From: Dyadobacter alkalitolerans DSM 23607
GTDB taxonomy: Bacteria > Bacteroidota > Bacteroidia > Cytophagales > Spirosomataceae
Length of the DNA stretch: 64,000 bases
Direction: 5' to 3'
Assembly: GCF_000428845.1 (NCBI RefSeq)
Contig: NZ_AUAS01000009.1
Location: 203,014-267,013, forward strand
The notes beneath the pieces were generated by a model. It was not told where the DNA came from. It searched no databases and saw only the letters and a program-made list of their open reading frames with translations. Below are positions 32,085 through 39,635 of this stretch, piece by piece. Position 1 is the stretch's first letter. The number at the start of each line of letters is the position of its first letter. Position numbers and translations under genes: made by a program.

Positions 32085-33665
32085 TTAATATGCAATCTTA
32101 TTTAAATAAAATACATTGCGTCTGCCTCTGGTTTGCGGATCGCCGGCAGCGTTAATAATGCGTTGCTCGCCCCATGCCAGATAAAAGTTTTCATACCAGT
32201 AATCAATGTCGTCGGTGCTGGTTTTTCTTACTTTGTCACCTTCTACATTGGTCTCGTTCGGGATCACGCGATCGCTGTCCACCACCTGGTTTCCCTTGAT
32301 GATCTTACTCCGGATGGCGCCATTATGGCTATAAACCAGGCGGGAGTTACCATTGGTAAAAGTCTGCACCTTGATCTTCTCGCGCAGCTCCATGCTTTTC
32401 ACATTATCGAAATTAATGCTGTTATCCCAAAGCAACTTTCCGTTTTCATCCACATCGGCTACCACCGCATGCGTGTAAGTGAAGCCATCGAAAACCTGCT
32501 GGTTATAGCCGCCGCGTCCGCCGTACATCGGGTTCCATAAGTAAGGGTTATATAGGCCCATTCCAAACGGATAACCCATCATGCCTCCATAACCAAGGCC
32601 GCCCATCATCATGGGATTCTGGTAACGGTATTCAGGGTAAAAAACCTCTGCTACCAACAGGAAATTGTCGTTTTTTGGAACAATGTCATGTACTAATAAT
32701 CGGTAATTCAGTTTCAGATCGTCTCCGCTTTCTTTCTTCTTGCGGATACGTTTTTCCATCTTTTCCTGCTGCCGCTCGTTCATGAAATTGAAGAAATTCT
32801 TAAACTCGGTAAAGCTGTGGTAACGCGTGAAAACCGGCTGATCCCCAACGATCTTGCTGATATAAAGTCCCTGCGAAGCGGCATTGGAAGTGCTTTGCAT
32901 GTTCCGGTAACCATATGTGCCAATCACGACCCTTACAGAATCGTTAAGCACTTGTAATCTGCCGCTTAGCAACGAATAATCGTCCTCGGGATCGACCGAC
33001 ACCTGCGCATACAGCTCACCGGTTTCTTCATACGAACGAGCCACAATGCGGGTCTGTCGTCCTTTTTTTACTGCAAAACAAACATTCACCAAATGATGCG
33101 CCGTGTCCACTTCAACGGTCTGAATGGCATTAGAGCCTTTAATAGCGGATGGCAAAACCTTTGTTTGGGATGTCCTGAGCTGCGTTAGAATTAAAACTGG
33201 CTCATTGCGGACCATTCCGGCCATGAAAACGGAGTAACCCAGCGTTTTGAAATCGGTGATCTCGAAACGGTCGAGTGTATTGATCGTAAAGGTTTCCACG
33301 AATCCCGGCCCTACGTTCACTTTGACGATCTGATACAAAGAGCTGCGATATTTACTAAAAAGCAAAAACACAGCCTGGCCATCGTAGGAGGAGGTGATAT
33401 AGTCCAGATTGGATTCAATAGGGCCGTCAATCGACCAAACGCGTTCCAGGTTTGTATCAAATTTCTGAACATTGAATGTGCCCTTTTCCGGTTTGGAAAT
33501 GAGCAAGACCCCTTGCGCACCGAGCGGCACGGTTTGGTAAGCCATATTACCTGATAAAGGCAACTCTATTCTCTTAACACCTTGTGCAGCAGCCAGTAAT
33601 GATGCTGTAACAAGGCTAAAAAGCAACAAGATCTGACGAAGTGCAGAAATGAAATTAAGATTCAT
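32085..33665 (-). CDS. Exported protein with Met/Gly-rich segment, function unknown
   Basis: 526 residues from ATG 33665, which gives a signal peptide (LRQILLLFSLVTASLLAAAQG). The body looks like an all-beta, propeller-like domain with repeated V-F/L-x-x-D strands. Residues about 345-385 form an unusual Met/Gly/Tyr/Pro-rich stretch (with MMMGGLGYGGMMGYPFG, then YNPYLWNPMYGGRGGYNQQ), preceded by a Lys-rich segment (KMEKRIRKKKESGDD). The start overlaps the stop of the EVE gene by 11 bp, so it is in that operon. No homologue is recognised. Confidence 0.75.
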   Translation of the reverse strand: MNLNFISALRQILLLFSLVTASLLAAAQGVKRIELPLSGNMAYQTVPLGAQGVLLISKPEKGTFNVQKFDTNLERVWSIDGPIESNLDYITSSYDGQAVFLLFSKYRSSLYQIVKVNVGPGFVETFTINTLDRFEITDFKTLGYSVFMAGMVRNEPVLILTQLRTSQTKVLPSAIKGSNAIQTVEVDTAHHLVNVCFAVKKGRQTRIVARSYEETGELYAQVSVDPEDDYSLLSGRLQVLNDSVRVVIGTYGYRNMQSTSNAASQGLYISKIVGDQPVFTRYHSFTEFKNFFNFMNERQQEKMEKRIRKKKESGDDLKLNYRLLVHDIVPKNDNFLLVAEVFYPEYRYQNPMMMGGLGYGGMMGYPFGMGLYNPYLWNPMYGGRGGYNQQVFDGFTYTHAVVADVDENGKLLWDNSINFDNVKSMELREKIKVQTFTNGNSRLVYSHNGAIRSKIIKGNQVVDSDRVIPNETNVEGDKVRKTSTDDIDYWYENFYLAWGEQRIINAAGDPQTRGRRNVFYLNKIAY

Positions 33666-34065
33666 GTGCCAATGCAACAATAATGTCGAATTCTTCACGC
33701 TTAACCGGCACTACCGAAAGTCTGGACAAGCGCACCAGTTCCATATTTTTGAGGATATCATGCTTCTTGATCTGTTCGAGCGTGACCGTTTTAGGAAAAT
33801 GCTCCACCGGGACCACGTTGACAACGACCCAGTCACCCGTATCGATCGTTGGATCGGGATAATGTTCCTTTGAAACTTTTGCCAGACCCACAACTTCCTT
33901 ACCAATGTTGCTGTGATAAAAAAGCACAAGATCGCCTTTCTTCATGGCCATCAGATTGTTACGTGCGGCGAAATTCCGGACGCCGTCCCACATGCCTTCT
34001 TTTTCTGCTACAAGATGGTCCCAGGAATATTTATTCGGTTCACTTTTTACAAGCCAATGGTTCAT
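33655..34065 (-). CDS. EVE-domain protein
   Basis: 136 residues making up a single EVE domain, beginning MNHWLVKSEPNKYSWDHL with GVRNFAARNNLMAMKKGDLVLFYHSN, the usual THYN1/YdiV-type pattern. EVE domains share a fold with PUA and YTH domains and bind modified bases in DNA or RNA. The gene follows menB by 54 bases and overlaps the next gene by 11 bp. Its ligand is unknown. Confidence 0.93.
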   Translation of the reverse strand: MNHWLVKSEPNKYSWDHLVAEKEGMWDGVRNFAARNNLMAMKKGDLVLFYHSNIGKEVVGLAKVSKEHYPDPTIDTGDWVVVNVVPVEHFPKTVTLEQIKKHDILKNMELVRLSRLSVVPVKREEFDIIVALAHES

Positions 34066-34119
34066 GGATCTCAGTTAGGTTTTAAACGAATTTGTTGGTT
34101 TGAAAGATGGATCTTGCGA

Positions 34120-34944
34120 TCATGGAAATTTCGGGTATTTGCTGAAATCGGGCTTTCTTTTTTCAAGAAACGATTTTTGGCCTTCTTTCGCTTCCTCGCT
34201 CAGATAATAAAGCAATGTTGCATTTCCCGCCAGTTCCTGGATTCCCGCTTGCCCGTCGAGCTCGGCATTGAATGAGCTTTTCAGCATCCGGATAGACAAT
34301 GGACTCTTTTCCTGGATTTTCTTACACCATTCAACCGTTGTCGCTTCCAGGTCTTCCAAAGGAACAACTTTATTTACCAAACCCATCTGCAATGCTTCCT
34401 GTGCATCATATTGATCGCATAGGAACCAGATTTCGCGTGCTTTTTTCTGTCCCACAACCCGTGCAAGATAAGATGCGCCAAAGCCGCCGTCAAAACTCCC
34501 GACTTTTGGGCCTGTTTGTCCGAAACGCGCATTTTCTGCAGCAATGGAAAGGTCGCAAATCACGTGCAGCACGTGTCCGCCGCCGATCGCCCAACCTGCC
34601 ACCATGGCGATAACTGCCTTAGGAATAGAGCGGATCATGCGTTGCAGATCCAGCACATTCAGACGCGGGACATGGTCATCGCCAATGTAACCGCCATGTC
34701 CGCGCACCGATTGGTCGCCGCCGGAGCAGAATGCTTTTCCGCCTTCGCCTGTCAATATAATAACGTCAATGCGCGTGTCCTCGCGGCAAATGTGCATGGC
34801 GTCGATCATTTCTGTAACCGTAAGCGGCGTGAATGCGTTGTGTTTATGCGGGCGATTTATGCTTATTTTTGCAATGCCTTCGTGAAGCGTAAAAAGGATT
34901 TCCTCGTATTCTTTAATGGTTTCCCACTGGATTGAGCTTGACAT
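34120..34944 (-). CDS. menB: 1,4-dihydroxy-2-naphthoyl-CoA synthase
   Basis: 274 residues, crotonase fold. It closes the second ring of the naphthoquinone from o-succinylbenzoyl-CoA in menaquinone synthesis. The MenB-type oxyanion and active-site regions are present: [51 protein letters not shown], and the C-terminal [12 protein letters not shown]. Divergent from menE, whose product makes its substrate; a candidate promoter lies at 35021-35052. Confidence 0.98.
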   Translation of the reverse strand: MSSSIQWETIKEYEEILFTLHEGIAKISINRPHKHNAFTPLTVTEMIDAMHICREDTRIDVIILTGEGGKAFCSGGDQSVRGHGGYIGDDHVPRLNVLDLQRMIRSIPKAVIAMVAGWAIGGGHVLHVICDLSIAAENARFGQTGPKVGSFDGGFGASYLARVVGQKKAREIWFLCDQYDAQEALQMGLVNKVVPLEDLEATTVEWCKKIQEKSPLSIRMLKSSFNAELDGQAGIQELAGNATLLYYLSEEAKEGQKSFLEKRKPDFSKYPKFP

Positions 34945-35011
34945 AAATTCGGAATGTAAATGAATAATCTTGCGTTAAAAAGTTAACTATAACGGCCGTC
35001 AACTCGTTCGC

Positions 35012-35037
35012 AACAATCTGCGAAATTACAGATTGTT
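35012..35037. repeat. 9-bp inverted repeat flanking the menB -7 element
   Basis: AACAATCTG and CAGATTGTT with an 8-base spacer. The spacer is exactly the candidate -7 element of the menB promoter, so a symmetric DNA-binding protein could control it. Confidence 0.6.
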
Positions 35038-35052
35038 TGGGTTTCCTTCAAA
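35021..35052 (-). promoter_or_regulatory. Candidate menB promoter
   Basis: On the minus strand TTTG (35049-35052), a 20-base spacer, then TAATTTCG (35021-35028), one base off the Bacteroidota consensus TTTG-N19/20-TAnnTTTG. It lies about 80 bases before the menB start and its -33 end abuts the menE start codon. Confidence 0.6.
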
Positions 35053-35057
35053 AACAA

Positions 35058-36143
35058 ATGAATAACTTTCCAATGCCCTGGAACACAAGTATAAGTGCAA
35101 TTAGAACACAGGAAAGGCCGGATCATTCCTACTTTGCCGAGGCATATGATTTCATGCAATCATGGCTGATTGGCCAGCAGACATTCATATTACAGACTTC
35201 CGGCTCGACAGGGGCGCCAAAACCGATCCAAATTAACCGAAGCCAGTTGATTGCAAGTGCGCAAATGACGGGCAAGGCGCTGGGCCTTCATGCGGGAACG
35301 CGCGCGCTCGTTTGTCTGAATGTACATTATATAGCGGGCCTGATGATGCTTGTCCGCGGGATGGAGCTGGATTGGGAAATGACGGTCATCGAACCATCTG
35401 CTAACCCTTTGCTGGATGTTGATTCTGATGCTGAATTCGATTTTGCTGCATTGGTCCCGTTGCAACTCACGGCTATTCTAGAAAATCCGCAGACAGAAAG
35501 TCAGGTGAACATATTAGGAACAGTGCTTTTGGGCGGAGCGCCGGTTAATGTTTCGCTGCAAAGAAAAATTGAAGTATTAAGGATTCCGGTTTACCAAAGT
35601 TACGGCATGACCGAAACGGTTTCGCACATTGCACTGCGCAGATTGAATGGCGAAAATTTTTCGGAAGATTATCAATTTCTGCCCAACATTGGTTTCGGCA
35701 CAGACCATCGCGGCTGCCTGCACATTTCCGGTCCGGTTACGAATGGTGAAGTTGTCCAGACGAATGATCTGGTTGAGATTGCCGGAAATACATTCAAATG
35801 GATCGGAAGGGCTGATAATGTGATCAATTCGGGAGGCGTTAAGATCGTTCTGGACAAAGTGGACGCGACCGTAGGCAAAGTGTTTTATGATTTAAAGGTC
35901 GAGAATGCATTTTTTAACTGGTTCGTTTCGGATGAAAAACTGGGGCAGAAACTGATCCTGGTTGTTGAAGGAACCGTGAACACTTTTCATGCAAAGGACA
36001 TGATTGAAGAAATTAGAAAACGCCTTTCCGCCTATGAAACGCCGAAACATGTTTACTTTGTGCAGCATTTTAATAAAACAACCACGGACAAGGTCGATAA
36101 GCGGCGCACCGTCCAACAACTTTTAGCATCTCAAAATGGATAA
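35058..36143 (+). CDS. menE: o-Succinylbenzoate-CoA ligase (AMP-binding)
   Basis: 361 residues from the ATG at 35058; the longer frame starts with TTG. Acyl-adenylate-forming fold: P-loop-like LQTSGSTGAPKPI near residue 48, VYQSYGMTETVSHIAL, the adenosine-binding WIGRADNVINSGGVKI, and a C-terminal subdomain ending with the catalytic-lysine region NKTTTDKVDKR. It is shorter than most acyl-CoA ligases, as MenE of Bacteroidota usually is. Activates o-succinylbenzoate, the step before MenB, which lies divergently beside it. Confidence 0.93.
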   Translation: MNNFPMPWNTSISAIRTQERPDHSYFAEAYDFMQSWLIGQQTFILQTSGSTGAPKPIQINRSQLIASAQMTGKALGLHAGTRALVCLNVHYIAGLMMLVRGMELDWEMTVIEPSANPLLDVDSDAEFDFAALVPLQLTAILENPQTESQVNILGTVLLGGAPVNVSLQRKIEVLRIPVYQSYGMTETVSHIALRRLNGENFSEDYQFLPNIGFGTDHRGCLHISGPVTNGEVVQTNDLVEIAGNTFKWIGRADNVINSGGVKIVLDKVDATVGKVFYDLKVENAFFNWFVSDEKLGQKLILVVEGTVNTFHAKDMIEEIRKRLSAYETPKHVYFVQHFNKTTTDKVDKRRTVQQLLASQNG

Positions 36144-36909
36144 GAATATTCAGATCCCCGGTTACTATATCATTCGCTTTCAAACGGCGTCCGTCGTTCC
36201 GGCCCCTTATTCGCATTTTTATACATTAAAACTCGATATCGCTGCGAAGGATCAGCTTACGGTTGATTTTGACATCAAATATCTGGATCGCGACGAGCTG
36301 GATGAGGACGATCTGCTGGACGAAGGTTTTTCACCGGATGATGATTATGCCTGGAAAGGCAATGTTCCGGCGATCTGGATCGGGCAGTTTCAGGACATTA
36401 TGACTTCTTCCAAAATCATCAGAAAAAGAGAAGAAAGTGAATTTGAGGATTTTATAGAAATTGAGCTCGACGAGAATGGTAAAATGGTTACTATTTATCC
36501 GGTCGATAAGGAACGCTGGTCGTACTTCTTACAGGAGTTTATGCAGGCAGTTTTTGAAGCGGGTGGGAGAGAGATGCCATTTGAGCTTACTTACCTCGAA
36601 ATTGACGGCGATAACCAGAAGCAGCTGGACCTGCGCGCATCATTTGCAGAAAAATCATTCACATTGGTAAAGGATAAAGCGCCGGCCCGGAAACTAGAAT
36701 GGTCGCAGTTGCAAAAGGTTATGGACACGGTTTACAAAGCCGAGTTCGTGCCTGATAATGCTTCGGACAAAAAGCCTTCTAAAAAGGGAAAATACATTAC
36801 TGCCGGAGACGGACTTTGGTATCAAATGGGCGTTGCGATCCTGGAAACAACCTCCAAAAGCCGGGATCTGGACAAAATTGACGCTTTGTTCAATTCTTTG
36901 TCTAAATAA
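36136..36909 (+). CDS. Unknown protein coupled to menE
   Basis: 257 residues with no signal peptide, membrane segment or motif that I recognise. There is an acidic stretch at about 52-70 (YLDRDELDEDDLLDEG) and a Lys-rich segment near 218 (SDKKPSKKGKYI). Its first 8 bases overlap the menE stop, which indicates translational coupling. The role in menaquinone synthesis, if any, is unknown. Confidence 0.8.
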   Translation: MDKNIQIPGYYIIRFQTASVVPAPYSHFYTLKLDIAAKDQLTVDFDIKYLDRDELDEDDLLDEGFSPDDDYAWKGNVPAIWIGQFQDIMTSSKIIRKREESEFEDFIEIELDENGKMVTIYPVDKERWSYFLQEFMQAVFEAGGREMPFELTYLEIDGDNQKQLDLRASFAEKSFTLVKDKAPARKLEWSQLQKVMDTVYKAEFVPDNASDKKPSKKGKYITAGDGLWYQMGVAILETTSKSRDLDKIDALFNSLSK

Positions 36910-36924
36910 TTTTTGTTCAAGTAA

Positions 36925-38016
36925 TTAAGCTTTGTACTGGTTCAGTTCCTGCTGCAATTCATCTACCAGCAGGCTGACCCTTTCCAGTGATGGCTGCGGT
37001 GTAGGCAGTTGCAAACTTACAAATGCCTTCACTTCCCACACTTCCTGCACATTTTGCAAAGGAACTTCCAATTCTTCAAGATCGGCCATATCGGACGTCA
37101 GAAGCAACATTCCGGAGGTTTTTACCTGATTAAATGCAGTCCTGTACACAAATCCGTGTCCGCGCAGGACAAAGATGTATTGCATACCATCCTTAATGTC
37201 ATACCAGTTCCTCACGAATGTTCCAACTAATATAGAACCTGGGTACGCAAAGTCTGCACCGCTTTCAAAGGCCCGGTAATAGCCCATAGGCAGGTTAGGA
37301 AGCTGAAAAACAGGAAGTTGGTTCAGATATGCCGGATTTTGAAAGTTAGCAAGATATTCCTGCTGTAAATTTTTTGCAACCCATTGAATAGTAGGATAGT
37401 TAACTGTCTTTTCTTCAACCTGTGCATTAAACTGGCTGCCCTGGAATTGGTTGTTAAAAACAGGCAGTTGTGAATCAGGACGAGCGCTCACTGCCGGGTT
37501 TTGTATAGCTGGCTGATGTTGAAAAGCGGGCTGAACGGATTGAATAGATTGAACCGGCGCGACAGGCTGCGCAACTTGTGCTGGCTGGTTCTGCGGTTCG
37601 CCATTTACGGGCTTGAAGTTAACCTGCTTGGAAACCATTCTGATCTCCGGTTCAGGCTGCTGATATTTTTCTATGATTTTTGACAAAGGCTGCGGTTCCG
37701 AAAAAGCCGGGATGCGGATCTGCGAAGGAGCAGGCGCATTGCCCGAATGCGAAACCGTCATAGGCCGACCCGCATTCATGGGCAAAGACATATCCGGCGT
37801 TTCCCTTAATTTCCTGAGGTCATTTTTGAGCAGATTATCCACTGTGATGCCGAACGCCGCAGCCATATTTTTCAAATTGGTCAGGTTTGGATTGGCACGG
37901 GCCTCTTCGTAAGCGCCAAGCAAAGAGCGTTTTATCGCGATCTTTCTTGCAAATTGCTCCTGAGTCAGGCCATTAAGCCTTCTGAGATATTTGATATTAT
38001 TGCTGACGATGCTCAT
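36925..38016 (-). CDS. XRE-family regulator with Gln/Pro-rich linker and degenerate S24-like C-terminus
   Basis: 363 residues. A Cro/C1-type HTH (about 5-62: IKYLRRLNGLTQEQFARKIAIKRSLLGAYEEARANPNL) is followed by a long low-complexity linker rich in Gln, Pro and Val (about 75-230). The C-terminal domain (about 245-350: ESGADFAYPGSILVGTFV, YIFVLRGHGFVYRTAF) resembles the peptidase S24/LexA beta fold, but the Ser and Lys of the catalytic dyad are not in place, so self-cleavage is unlikely. It lies 17 bases downstream of folD and may be co-transcribed. Confidence 0.85.
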   Translation of the reverse strand: MSIVSNNIKYLRRLNGLTQEQFARKIAIKRSLLGAYEEARANPNLTNLKNMAAAFGITVDNLLKNDLRKLRETPDMSLPMNAGRPMTVSHSGNAPAPSQIRIPAFSEPQPLSKIIEKYQQPEPEIRMVSKQVNFKPVNGEPQNQPAQVAQPVAPVQSIQSVQPAFQHQPAIQNPAVSARPDSQLPVFNNQFQGSQFNAQVEEKTVNYPTIQWVAKNLQQEYLANFQNPAYLNQLPVFQLPNLPMGYYRAFESGADFAYPGSILVGTFVRNWYDIKDGMQYIFVLRGHGFVYRTAFNQVKTSGMLLLTSDMADLEELEVPLQNVQEVWEVKAFVSLQLPTPQPSLERVSLLVDELQQELNQYKA

Positions 38017-38033
38017 GATGAATGCTTTTCAGG

Positions 38034-38915
38034 TTATTGGTAAATTTCCTTCTTAGCAGCTTTGAATGTATTGGTTAGTAGCCCACAAATGGTCATCAGA
38101 CCCACGCCTCCCGGAACGGGCGTAATGTAGCTCGTTTTGGGCGCGACGTCATTGAAGTTAACATCACCTTTGATTGCAAAACCGCTTTTCTTGGTCTCGT
38201 CCACCACTCTCGTAATGCCCACGTCAATCACTACTGCTCCTTCTTTAACGTAATCAGCGGTCACAAATTCTGGTCGGCCCAGCGCAACGATCAAAATATC
38301 TGCGGTTTGGCAGATTTCTTTCAGATTTTGTGTTTTTGAATGCGTAATGGTTACCGTGCAATTGCCCGGATATTCATTACGCTGCATTAATATGCTCATC
38401 GGCAAGCCCACGATCTGGCTGCGGCCGATCACTACGCAATGTTTTCCGCTGGTTTCAATGTTGGCACGGATCAGCATTTCCAGGATGCCGAATGGTGTTG
38501 CAGAAATGTACGCCGGAAGCCCTTTGCACATTTTACCCACATTCACCGGGTGAAAACCGTCCACGTCTTTGGCCGGGTTAACAGCTTCCATAATGGTGTT
38601 TTCAGAAATATGTTTGGGCAAGGGAAGCTGCACAATGAACCCGTCCACGTCCGGATCGTTATTTAATCCTTCTACTGCGTCCAAAAGTTCGTTTTCACTT
38701 ATTTCAGGACCGAATCTCAATAATGTTGAAGTGAAACCGATTTCCTCACAGCTTCTGATTTTGGATGCCACATAGGTTTCGCTTGCGCCATCGGCACCAA
38801 CGAGTATGGCAGCCAAATGCGGCTTTTTGCCACCACCGGCCACCCAGGCTTCCACTTCGTTTTTTATTTCAAACTTGATTTGGGATGAAATTGCTTTCCC
38901 GTCTAGTAACTGCAT
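38034..38915 (-). CDS. folD: Bifunctional methylenetetrahydrofolate dehydrogenase/cyclohydrolase
   Basis: 293 residues. Interconverts 5,10-methylene-, methenyl- and 10-formyl-tetrahydrofolate in the cytoplasm. Typical FolD features: [14 protein letters not shown] (catalytic Tyr/Lys), [19 protein letters not shown], the nucleotide-binding [12 protein letters not shown], and the C-terminal signature [11 protein letters not shown]. Its start shares one base with the sirtuin stop (TAATG), so the two are coupled. Confidence 0.98.
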   Translation of the reverse strand: MQLLDGKAISSQIKFEIKNEVEAWVAGGGKKPHLAAILVGADGASETYVASKIRSCEEIGFTSTLLRFGPEISENELLDAVEGLNNDPDVDGFIVQLPLPKHISENTIMEAVNPAKDVDGFHPVNVGKMCKGLPAYISATPFGILEMLIRANIETSGKHCVVIGRSQIVGLPMSILMQRNEYPGNCTVTITHSKTQNLKEICQTADILIVALGRPEFVTADYVKEGAVVIDVGITRVVDETKKSGFAIKGDVNFNDVAPKTSYITPVPGGVGLMTICGLLTNTFKAAKKEIYQ

Positions 38916-39601
38916 TATTGACTGATAATATTTTTGATAAGAATTTCCATTCCCGTAGTCGCCTTTTCCTGAATAAATGTCATGTTGGCTTTAAGGCTGA
39001 TATCGGGTTTTGCAGGATCGATAATATAAATGGGCTTGTCCGCGCCAACGTAATGCACGAGTCCGGCTGCCGGATAAACTGCCAGCGACGTGCCAACAAC
39101 CACAAAGATGTCAGCCTCTTCCGTCACATCCATAGCGATTTCCATCATCGGGACCTCCTCGCCAAACCACACAATGTGCGGCCTGAGCTGGCTCCCAAGT
39201 TCACAGAGATCTCCCGTTTTCAGTTCCCAGGAAGACATTTCGTAAACCAGGTCGGGGTTCTTCGTGCTTCTGGATTTGAAAAGCTCGCCATGCAAATGAA
39301 TTACTTTTGAAGATCCCGCGATCTCGTGCAGGTTATCAACGTTTTGGGTAATGATGGTTACGTCAAAATCCTTTTCCAATTCCACGAGCGCATAATGGGC
39401 AGCATTGGGCTTCACGTCCGCAGCCTGCTTTCTGCGCTGGTTGTAAAAGTCCAGCACAAGTTCCTGGTTACGCTGCCAGGCTTCAGGCGTGGCCACATCC
39501 TCAATACGGAAGTTGTCCCACAAGCCACCATTGTCGCGGAATGTGCTGATCCCGCTTTCGGCACTGATGCCCGCTCCGGACAGCACTACAAGTTTTTTCA
39601 T
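38915..39601 (-). CDS. NAD-dependent sirtuin deacylase, CobB/SIRT5-like
   Basis: 228 residues. Removes acyl groups from protein lysines using NAD. The Rossmann part has [15 protein letters not shown], the NAD/catalytic regions TQNVDNLHE and HLHGE (His104), and [10 protein letters not shown]. Tyr53 and Arg56 (FYNQRR) match the Y-x-x-R pair that favours succinyl/malonyl-lysine in SIRT5-like enzymes. Only one cysteine (133) is left in the small domain, where other sirtuins have a zinc-binding Cys tetrad. Coupled to folD through TAATG and 34 bases after topA. Confidence 0.94.
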   Translation of the reverse strand: MKKLVVLSGAGISAESGISTFRDNGGLWDNFRIEDVATPEAWQRNQELVLDFYNQRRKQAADVKPNAAHYALVELEKDFDVTIITQNVDNLHEIAGSSKVIHLHGELFKSRSTKNPDLVYEMSSWELKTGDLCELGSQLRPHIVWFGEEVPMMEIAMDVTEEADIFVVVGTSLAVYPAAGLVHYVGADKPIYIIDPAKPDISLKANMTFIQEKATTGMEILIKNIISQ

Positions 39602-39635
39602 GATCTTTATTTTCTAGTGTGTAACTGATTTATTA

